This document shows, piece after piece, positions 36,201 through 47,200 of a stretch of 64,000 nt of DNA. Position numbers and translations under genes: made by a program. Source of the DNA: Euptelea pleiosperma (Eukaryota > Streptophyta > Magnoliopsida > Ranunculales > Eupteleaceae); NCBI GenBank assembly GCA_035048495.1, contig CM068553.1:12788520-12852519 (forward strand), read 5' to 3'. Every line of letters starts with the position of its first letter. Position 1 is the stretch's first letter. Under the pieces are notes generated by a model, which was not told the origin of the DNA, did no database searches, and saw only the letters and a program-made list of their open reading frames with translations.

Positions 36201-38245
36201 CTTAGGTCTTTCACTTATATATTCAACCTAGTAGTCTGAGTGTACCAGTGTGACTCAACACCTTTGAGCAACTTAAGGTTCAGGGTATACTGAATCCTTC
36301 ACCTTCGGCAAAGGCTAGAGCGTTGAGAATTAAGATCGGAGCAGCCGATCGACGGTAGGTTTGGGGTGTACCAAACTGAACAAGCGGACAAGGCTTCTTG
36401 GCTGGAAGGGCGCACGTGGATTCGTAGCGTTGATTCAGAGGACGTGGATGTATCGGCAGTAGGCCTTGGCCAAGGTTGGAAGCTGTATTTGCAACGGTGC
36501 TGCGTAGGTAACCTTTGTTTCGTTTAATTTTTCAGTTAGTGATACTTTCCGTCTAGACGTAGTCCCGTGGTTTTTCCTAGGCTAAAGTTTCCACGTAAAA
36601 ATCTCTTGTCATGTGTGATTGTTTGTTTGTATTCGGCTATCTATCTTGATTAGACCAAATGACGAAAAGAAAATATACCACGGAGGTATATTCGATTTGA
36701 GTCGGTTGTGATAATCTTTTATCAAACAACTAAGGCATGCGATTTTGTTCCCCTATCATAGACCAGTAAAACTGTATAGGTATAATTAATTTTTAAATAC
36801 CTAATCAACCCCCCTTTTAGGTATATTGGATTAAAGAGAACGGACCGGTGTTATTTCACTTTGAACTCCAATTTTTGCCACAAACGAAAACCTACCAACC
36901 AAGCATGAAAAATAACTCTCCCTTACACTTATCAAAAATAAATAAATAACTCTCCCTTAGGGAAGAGAGTCGAAACTGAATTTTCTGTGATTTTTTCATA
37001 AAATCTCATATTCGATGCTCTAAATCATGCCAAAAAGTCCCACCAAAAATATGACAATTCTTCTACAAACAACTTTCACCACCTCACATGGATGAAACTT
37101 CAAAAGATGTAGAGCTTGGAGCGACTGTACAGCTGTCTACATGAACCGTACGACCAAAGAGAACTTCATGGGTGTGACTGTTTACAACTGGGTTTTTCTT
37201 CTTAAACCTGCTTTGATACCAAGTAGGAAGACAAAGAAAAGAAGGAGAAGAGGAAGGGCATGGAGGAAGAGAGAAAAAGAGAAATATGAGGAGAATAGGA
37301 GTTAGAGTCCTAAGACCATCTCACAAGTTCTTATATGATAAAACATTTTACAATAGCATGTATATCCCATACATGAAGAAATGACCATTATGCCCCCCCT
37401 CCACCCCCACACCCACACCCAAATCCTAGTGTAGAACATACCTACACGGAAAATAAAACATTTCTCAACACATGCAATTTCCTTCCTCGTCTTCTATCAA
37501 GTGATATGAAAAATGCATCAAGTAAATAAAGGAAAATGTAGAACAAAATTTAGTTTGTCGGAGTTCTTTAAAAACTGATCCACAAAGATGCATTTACCAA
37601 AAACAAAATGCAGTCATACAAAATCCAACTCACACAAGTTGTACTGACCAAACTCAAAAACGTAAGTACCTTATTGAGAAAAACTCGGAAGCTTAATTAC
37701 CTTTCCACCGAGAAAAGCATATGTATCTGCCGCAATTATGCTGCTAATAGAAATCAAGGTTGCCACAAGACCCACAGTCCAATGAGTTCGGCCACCGAGA
37801 AGAATAGGCCATGTAGCTCCTATTTCTACCAAACACAAACTAGTTAAGAGCCAAGATTTAGTAATAATACACAAGCAATGCCCATTAGAAAATGTACCAC
37901 ATAAAGGAGAGCAAACACGATACTCTAAACAAAAATCAAAATAAGGAATGAATAAGAATTAGACAAATGAAATAAAAATATTCAAAAATGGAAGCTCATA
38001 AAAATAAAAATAAATAAATAAATAAAACAATAAAAGACAGCTGCTGCATCCAGCATAAGATCACCCATTCTACGAACTAAGAAGCATTGGCTCATGCAGG
38101 AATCAATAAGAACATGAGGAGATCCTTAGGTATTTAATGAGATTATCAAAACAACACACCTTTTTGTAGGAGAAAAGGGAGAAGAAAAAGGTAAAGGTCT
38201 TTCTCTAACAATGGAAGAATTGATTTCATCCCATCATATGAAATT

Positions 38246-38285
<40 letters not shown>

Positions 38286-41200
38286 TTCTGATAATTAATG
38301 AAGGTTCTATCTAAGAGGAAACCAAAATATATGAAAGCTTCTATACAAAGCTCAACACTAAAGAGATCGAGACCTCCTTTTTTACCCAAAAGAAAACTAT
38401 ACAAAAAGACCAAATATTTTGCAAATTATTTTCCCTTTTTTTAGAAGTAAAAGATATGTATTTTTTTTTATCGGTAAAGATGAATTTATTAAAGGACGGG
38501 CTGAGAGGGCCCCACCAGAAAGAAAAACAACAGCATACAACCGAACGGAGAAGCAAAGAACAACAAAAAACCAACCCCCAGAATGGACCACCCAAGGAGA
38601 TCAGCCTATCCCATCAACACACGTAATCCTCAAATCTAAACCCGCGAAACTCCGGGATGACTGAACCCCAATGATACAAAGTGGCTATGATCTTCATAAA
38701 TAACTCCTCCGAGACCTCCTTATCTTCAGAGATCCGATGATTACGTTCCTTCCAAAACTCCCAACAAACGGCAAATGGAATGAGCTTCCACAGAATACGA
38801 CCCCGAGCTGAGAAAGCTTTGGAGAACCACCCAACGAAAGTATCATAAACGGACTTTGGAAAAACCCAAGGAGTGCCAAAGAGGCACAAGAATCGCTCCC
38901 ACATCTTCTTAGACACCTTGCAGTGCATGAGTAAATGATTCGTGGTCTCCTCGTCGCCTTTACAGAGGATACATCTGCTAGGCATATGATAGCCGCGTTT
39001 CCTTAACTTTTCCACCGAAGGATCTTGTCCAATACCGAGCAACAAATGAAGAAAATGACCTTGGAAGGGATAAGGGTCCCCCGGAAACTTTTGGACGGGA
39101 AAGCACGATGCATAGGGCCCCTAAGAGTAGTGTAAAGGGACTTGACCGAGAATCTACACTTCGAGTCATAAGTCCACCATCTACTATCCTCAACATCATC
39201 CGATAGCTTCACCCCTTCAAGCCAACTAATCAAGGAGGCCATCAAGTCCACTTCCCAGTCATTCAACCGCCTTCTGAGGCCTAAGTCCCAGCTCAAAATG
39301 CCATTGTCAATAGTAGTAACATCACGGACCGAGTCCCCTTTACGATTGTATTAACTAAAGTAAGAATATACAGAGGGGAAAGCATTCCCTAAGAAAAGGC
39401 AAAATATGAACAGTGGAAAATGTTGCCACAACCCCAAATAGATCGGAATTGCGATAAGAGTCTTGGCCTCTTATAGTGAAGTTGATTATGAATATTGAAA
39501 CTTTTTGTAATGCTTATACACAAAACTATGCCCAAGTAAAATGTCACAACATAGAGAACTTGTCTTCATTGCCAAAGACAATCATGGAACAAGAGATGTC
39601 ATGGAAGGCACATGTCCTCATGTCCAAGATAAATAATTGCTTTAGCCAAGAGATGTCTAGTAAGAAGGGATTGTCCAGGAATTGGTAACAGTTTTGCCAT
39701 AGGAAAAATGAAAAAGAACAGAAAGACATTTAAGCCAAGTCATTGTTGGAAATAAGGGCATGTTCGATGGCACAGAAAATATTCCCGAGAAAATACATCT
39801 GAGAAATGTCTTAAATGGCTGATTGATTGCAACTGAGAACACATATTTCAATCATATGAGAAAATAAAGGCGTATTTTCAGGTGGAAATGAATTCTCACC
39901 TATCTGGATGAGAAACGAATTCCGGACTTAGTAGGGAAAATTATCCAGATTTAAATGGCTTGTTAGGGAAAATTATACAGATCTAAAATGGTTATCTAAC
40001 AAGGGACAGTTGTGTTTTCCCAAGAAAAATGCAATTTTCCCACTTGGCAATCAAACATTCCCTAAAAGAATTTGGTGGATTTCCTTGCATGATAAATGGG
40101 GAAAAAATAATTTTGTTAAGTAAATGGGAAAATTAATTTTAAAACTCAGATAATTCGAATCTGGCTTTAGAGGCACGAAAAACGCTTCTTGAAGATATTC
40201 GAAGCATCTCAAATGTTCAAGGGATTATGGCTACTCTATCCCCGGATTAAACTAGGCCTGGACTCGTTCTAGTCTCTAATAGCCAAGGTTTTAAATTTCG
40301 ATTTCGGTAGCCATTTCGGTGAGGTCAAAAACAGAAATTTTCAAATTTCGGTGGATTTCGCTTTAGAAAGCTATATTTCAAGGTTTTCGGTACTCACCGA
40401 AACCAAAATTTCGGCCCGAAATTTCAGTGTTTCGGCCGAAATTTAGAACCTTGCTAATAGCACTTGTACCCTGTGCCCAAGAGACGAGGTACTTGACAGT
40501 CTTGACCTCCTTTATTGAATGCCCAATTAAAGATTAATTTTGTAAATAACTTGTTAGGAACTCTAAATGGGGCAAATGCCCAGATCGGTTTCTTAGACTC
40601 AGAAAGGGGTACATAAAGGACAAAACAGTCCCACAAATATGTCTTCTACAGGAATGAGAAAATATAGCACAAGGGTGCCAATTAAGTGAGAAAATCACAC
40701 TGATCAGTATCTATAGGACTGCTTAATAAGGGTCTACACCCTGGATTTTCTCCCTCAATGGGCTTAATTAACAAAAGCCCCTATGGGCTTAAACTAAAGC
40801 TAAGTACAAGAGCCCCTGCAGGTTGTTACGAATAGCCTATACAAGCTATGCGGGTGGGACAGATGATGGATGGCTGGATGGGCCATTTATGACACATATG
40901 AAGTAGCTCATATGAGCTGTTCGGGACAAGCGAACTGGGCTTGAATCACTCCTGTGAGAGCAATTTCTGGACAGTAGTAGCTTCTAGTTGTTGCTGATTT
41001 TTCTCTCTAATTTTCAAGAGTTTCTCCATGTTTTTGCTTTCACCTCTTGTACAGTTTTATAGAACACAGAGGGTGGAAGTTGAGCTAATTAATCTCCACC
41101 TCCCATTTTGGACAATCACATGGTTTGTTGACCATTCAACCACAACTCTCAAGGTTATCAAACCAATTTCTCATATGTTTGTGTTTCTAAAAATGACTTG

Positions 41201-44200
41201 GCTTGTTCCCAAGTGAGTCAATCCAATCTCCAAATTTCCAAGTGGGTCAACCCAACTAGGTCGGTCCATTAACCCAAAGAGAGAAGGGGGGTCGAAGGAA
41301 AGGGAGAGGATGGCATAGCCAATGTGTTGTCCTAATCTTCTACCCTATTCCTCTCCTCTTAGCCTCTTCTCTTCATCTTCCCTCGTTGTGGTCTCCTCAA
41401 TTGTTCGGTCCGCAAAACTTTGGACTTGAATGCCATGGATTCCTCTTTGATATTGCTTCTAGCTATGATGCTTTGTATTTTGGAGTGATTATTATCAATA
41501 AAGAGAATCGATTGCTTTCTCTGAGTTCAAGATTTATTTTCTCTGCTTACACTATTCCATGTAAATTTCTTCTGCAACTTCTTCATTAAGAAAAGCCGTT
41601 TTCACGTTCATCTGATGCATAGTCAAATTCTTTAGGGCAGCCAGAGCAAACATCATTCTAGTAGTGGTGATCCTTGCTACAAGAGCATAGGTATCAAAGT
41701 AGTCGAAACCTTCTCATTGTTTAAACCCTTCAACAACCAATTAGGCTTTGTACTTGTCAATTGTATTGTCAACCTTCACTTTCCTTTCGTAAATCTACTT
41801 GCAATCGATTGGCTTGCAACCAGGTGGGGAGATCCACCAGTAGGGTCCACACATTCTTAACAAAATAGAGTGCATGTCATCGTCAACAGCTTCTTTCCAA
41901 AAGGAGGCATCGTGCAGAAACATGGCTTCAGCATATCGATCAAGCAAACAAAATTAAGACCAAAGTCCGTAGGATTTCAAGCTCTCACACTCCTCCAAGG
42001 TTCAACTAATTCTGAGACCTCGAGTTCCTTCTCTTTTGAGAGACAGGTGTATTTACCCCCACTATTTCAAGAGTCTTCTTGAGCGGGAAAATGTACTCAA
42101 AGAAGTCAGTGTTGCTTGATTCAATAATGGTATGGGGTACAAGAGTCTCAAGGTTAAGAAATTGATAAGCCTTACTTGTCATTAAGTAACAAATAAAGAC
42201 ACGGACAATACCTTTAGGCCCTACTTTTGAGGTGTACGTGTTAGGTAGTTTGACTTGAGCAAAGCATCCCTAGACCTTGAAACAACTAAAATTAGGCTTT
42301 CTCCCCTTCAACGCTTCATAAGGAGTTTTGTTAATCTCCTTGTGGGGTACTCTATTGAGTATGTGACAAGAGGAGAGTAGTGCATCTCCCTTGAGATAAG
42401 GTGGAGCACTTGAACTCACTAACATTGAGTTAACCATCTCAGTAAGAGTTTGATTCTTCTTTTCAACAACACCATTCTGCTCATGAGTCTTAGGAGCAGA
42501 TGTTGGGTGATTTATCCCTACTACATAATACTTGATCAAGTCAATAACTATGTATTCACCTGCTCCGTCTGCCCTCAAGCTCTTGATCTATGGAAGTTCA
42601 CAACTTCCGCTTTGCATGCTTTGGACTTCTCGAAGGCTTCATCTTTACTTTAGAAGGTACACATATTTGTATTTGGATGCATCGCCAATGAACGCTATGA
42701 AGTAATGTTTCCCATCTCTTGACTAAACGTATGTCATCACACAGATGTCACTATGAATGAGTTCAAGAATTTCAGTTGATCTTTCAACACTTCGGAATGA
42801 AGTTCTGGAAACTTTGCATTTACAGCATAAGATGCATTTATTGGATTGGTCATTAATGCAATTTGGAACGAGTCCTTGGTTGGCAATGGTTTTAATATAT
42901 TTAAAATAAAAGCTCGGGATGCAACTCATGAGAATCTGGAAGTGTTCGTCTTGAAGGAGCCAATCGATGTCGCTCTGAGTGTTCCACACATAGCTAGGTA
43001 ACCAAGGGAATATGATGGACCCATGGATACTAATTCCTCGTGGGAATCCCTTCCTGTTCCCTAACCTACAAAGCAAAAATTAAACTGACAATCACCAGTG
43101 CCTACTTTTGTTGTTAAATTAACCTGCCCATAGTCTGCTAGCCAAAAGAAATGTTCTCTTAACAAAGTCACTTCCACTATGAACGCTAAAGAAAGTTTCA
43201 GCATGAGTTGGTCTCTTCCTCGGGCATGTGATTCATGGTTGGTTCGAGCATAGATTGAAGGTTCAGCCTCGCATCCTTGTGACAATCATGACAGTTGTTC
43301 CCGCAAGACCCCTGCAATTGAACCAGCGTAGAAAACACCCATACACTCGAACGCACTTCAACTTGAAAGCCCCTATTTGTAGAACCTTAGCTCTAAACAT
43401 ATTGGCTACAAACTCAGAGCCCACCCAAGTAGCTGCAATAGTGGAGCCAAATACACCGATTAACATATTTCTGAGAAGCATAGTCGAAATGGTATCTGTT
43501 GCGACTTTGAGATCAAAACTAAACGAATGATTAAGACCCACGAGTCAAGCCAAAGGCATACATTGGTTGTAGGTCCCATTCATAGGGATCAATTGACTGG
43601 AATATCCTTCAAAATTTGACTAAAAATGGATTGTTTTATTCCTTGGTTGAAAAGATATGTCTTGCGCAATCGGAGATCGTCTCACTTCAATACGCAATGG
43701 CATAACAAACCATCATATTGACGTATATGTGGTAATATAATGGAAATGAAAAAGAACTTTGATTCTTCAATTTGGTTGGATGGGACGCGATGAAGACCCT
43801 CCTATCGTCGTTTCAATGACTCAGAGGGCTTCGCTTAGAGCAGACTAGTGTCGCCACCTCTCCCAAGGCCAAAATGATTATACCTACCCGATGGTCTACA
43901 TCCATCCATGAATGTTGTTGGGTACTATTCCAGTATTCCTTAGTGTGGTTCAGGGCGAATCGGTTGGAATTGAAACTGGAGCGATAACTAAATAAACATC
44001 AGACAGTGCTTTTGACTATGCCTCTGTCGCCACTTCTTCCAGAACTAGTTCAACCGGATATAGTAGAGTTTTTCAATCTAGCAAACAGAAGCTTGAAAGC
44101 GTGTAACCTAATCTACCATGCCATAGATCAATAGATTCAACGGTATAAGCAAAATCAAAAAGCGTTCATTCTAAACATTATACACAACATAACCCTTCTC

Positions 44201-47200
44201 GTCAAACATACCATTTTTTTTCAAAACAAACATGTTGGGCTCAAACACCATCTTGAATTCATGAGCATTGAGGAGACTACCTGAGACGAGGTTCTTCTTG
44301 AAGTCGGGACATGTAGGACGTCATACAGAAATAGAGTCTTGCCATAAGTGAAGTGAAGCTCCACTGAGCCCTTTCCAACCACCTTGGAGGAGTTTCCCAT
44401 GTATTGTTCCTATTATCCCCCACTAGTTCATATGTTTTGAATATGTTCCCATCATTGCAGATGCACGGGTGACGCCAATGTCGATCCACTACTCAACATC
44501 CCCCCTTACCATGTTCACCTATGTGACAATAGTGACACGCTTGTTGTCCTCGACAAGCTTGTTTTGCAGGTCCTTACAAAGAGTAACAATACTTAGTCAA
44601 ATGGCCTGGCTTCCCACAGACATAAAATGAATTGTTTCTTCGCTTCAACGAGTCTATTATAGACTTATAAAGTGGTCTATAAAGGCCGAAACCATCTCAC
44701 AAATCTATTCTCTACAGGACTTAGAAAATATAAGACAAAGGCGCCAATTAAGTGAGAAAAGCACACTGATCAGTATCCTCTATAGGACTAGTTACTAAGG
44801 GTATACACCATCGATTTTCTCCCTTAATGGGCTTAATTAACAAGAACCACTACTGGCTTAACCTAAAGCTAACTAGCTAAGTACAACAGCCCGTACGGGC
44901 TTTTACCAAGAGCCTATATAGGTTATACAAGTGGGACGGATACTGGATGTGCCAATTGTGGCACAGATAAAGTAGCTCAAATGAGCCGTTCAGGACAAAC
45001 GAATTGGGCTTGAATCAGTCCTATGAGAGCAATTTTTGGGTAGCACCTTCTTCTGGTTGTTACTGATTTTTCTCTCTAAATTTTCTCAATGTCTCCACAT
45101 TTTTGCTCTCGCCCCTTGTCTCATTTTATATAGATAAGGTCAAACTCAAGGTGGTAGTTGAGCTAATTAATCTCCACCTCCAATTTGGGCCAATCATATG
45201 GCTTGTTGACCAGTCAACCACAACTTTCGACGTTATCAAACCAATTTCCCACATGTTTGCATTTCTAAAAATGACTTGGCTTGTTCCCGAGTGAGTCAAT
45301 CCAATCTCCAAATTCCCAAGTGGGTCAGCCCAACTAGGTCGGTCCATTACCCCGAGAACCAGGTTTACATACCCAGTTACTCGTTCCCAATGCTCCACTT
45401 AGAGAGTTCTTTAATCATATAATTGATATTTCATCATGGCACACATCACTAGATCCCGATCTACGATACTAAGTGCCCTTGCACCCATGCACACGCGCTT
45501 AATTGCAATCACACCCAAGCCCGCGCTCAAACACGTGCATGTGCATGTGCATGCTCAGTGCTACTTCGTAGCACCTCGCTACACCGGATCAAGTATGTGT
45601 AGTTACAATCAAGTTGAAAAGCCTATCTTATAAACCACTTACATTTCTTTAACTTGAGCAATGTAGGAACTTTGTTTTAAAAGGTGTTTGAGGCTTACGC
45701 CTTGAGGATTGCCTCATGATGAGGCTTTCCCAAAACGCCCTAAAGCTTTTTAAAAAAGCTTGTGGGGCATATGTCTCGTATACTGAGGCTTCAAAAAATC
45801 TTACGCCTCACACCTTTTTTTGTGTCAGAGGCAGTGTCAGAGCCAGGATTTTGATCAGGGGGGGGTAAAATTGCAAAAAAGAAAAAACCAGGGAGGGCAA
45901 ACCATAGGATTAGGGCGCTTTAGGAAGTAAATATTTTTTTATATATAAAGAATTTCAAAGTTGAGGGCCCTTCCTGGATCCGCCACTAGTCAAAGGTGTG
46001 TGCCTCACATACATATGCCGGTGGGAGGCAACCAGACCTTGAAATTTTAATTTATTTCCTCTTCTTTTTTTTCCCCCTGAATCATAGTTAAATAATTATA
46101 TGCTATTCCATAAATTAAAGAAAAGCAACAAAAAATCTCTTTTCCCATATGGAATAGATTAGTGTTGTTTTTCCACAAATTTTCCTAAATTTATCTTTTC
46201 TATTGAATAATCCTATTATTTATTTATTTTCTTATTTTGAGTAAGTATTTATAAACTGTGGTCATGAAGCTTACAGCCCATGCCTTGAGGCTTAGGCCTC
46301 ACGCTTTAGGCCATTGAAGCACCTCACCCCACACCTTTGCATTTAAAAACATTGTGGGACTAATCCCTTTGCTAATAGAGATGTGTCTCTCTTTGGTTTA
46401 TTTGCTTTATAACTTAGGTAGTATTTACACATGTGGGAAATAAATGGAGCTTAAGTAGTTGGGGGTTCAACTCCCCACAACAAGTTAATGTTTATTTGTT
46501 TTAAAAGCCATTTTAAAAACCTAATTAAATTAAAAACACAACAACAATCATCTCTCCTAGTGGCCAGATCTTGAAAAATGCTTCAACTCTATAGCTAAGA
46601 AATAACTATTTCAAAGATGCAAATTAAAAATCTGGTTTTCACAACCATGTGAATGAGGGGAACATCTCACCAGCTTTCCTTCCTGATACACCTCACAAAG
46701 GATTTTGCATAATACTGACAACAAGTAGAAGGGGTTATAACTTACTGGTATTTAAGGCCGGAGCAGCCAAACCACATCGAAGCTTAACCCAGAAACAAGG
46801 AAGATAACCACAATAGAATAACCCAAACATGGCACTACTTAGCTGAGAAAAACGAGGATTTCCTCTCTGTAAGAGCAATGCCATCGCAACAACAAAAGCA
46901 GCTGATGTCACAGAAACATCAATGTGACCAAAATACCTGGCCATCATTAGAAACACTAATCAGCAAGAAATCCCATAAACAATATGAATAGGTTACAAAG
47001 CCCCAAAACATGCAAAAAGCAAGGGTGCAAAAGTGCAAAACATTCCAAATATGCTTCTCCCTAATCAAATTTATTCCACCTAGTCAAACTTGAGCAAATA
47101 CTTCCGTAAGTACAGCAACACTGGATAGCTTAAATTTGTTGACTTGACAATTATCAAGACCAAGACAAGTAGAAAGATGCTTCATTAAAAAAGCCTACGA

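Larger units (their letters stand above)
35219..36858 (+). repeat. Solo LTR of a large copia-type element, 1640 bp
   Basis: The sequence from TGTAAGGAATATT to GGTGTTATTTCA is flanked by CTTTG on both sides (35214-35218 and 36859-36863), a perfect 5-bp duplication, inside the leader of copia D. It has no internal partner, so it looks like the product of LTR-LTR recombination. A TATA box (TATAAATA, 36003-36010) and the 'cctaatcaaccccccttttaggtat' type end near 36805 are typical of large plant copia LTRs. Read in plus orientation it is antisense to copia D and the host gene. No coding sequence. Confidence 0.93.
31595..37470 (-). mobile_element. Copia D, internally deleted Ty1/copia element with nested insertions
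   Basis: A minus-strand element. The 5' LTR is 37224-37470 and the primer site lies just inside it. Gag is at about 35081-34290, then reverse transcriptase and RNase H down to 32161, then a polypurine tract and a 3' LTR broken by the TRIM. Integrase is missing. A solo LTR (35219-36858) is nested in the leader. The left end (about 31595) is estimated from the length of the 5' LTR. Orientation is the same as the host gene. Confidence 0.85.
40632..45346 (-). mobile_element. Copia E, strongly decayed, with both LTRs
   Basis: Two direct repeats of about 640 bp (40632-41268 and 44697-45346) enclose minus-strand copia fragments in order: gag zinc knuckle, protease, pre-integrase, integrase, and the start of reverse transcriptase. 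LTR similarity is clear but with many substitutions and indels, so it is old. No primer site was found next to the right LTR, where most of gag is deleted. Ends are approximate. It lies in intron 3, sense to the host gene. Confidence 0.75.

Noticed and set aside
38240..38290. TTTC run considered as a splicing polypyrimidine signal
   Set aside because: It is on the plus strand while the gene is on the minus strand, so it reads as GAAA in the transcript; it is a simple microsatellite.
41800..41830. Another CAATCGATTGG word
   Set aside because: Here it belongs to the copia E reverse transcriptase coding sequence (CKPIDCK), not to the palindrome array.
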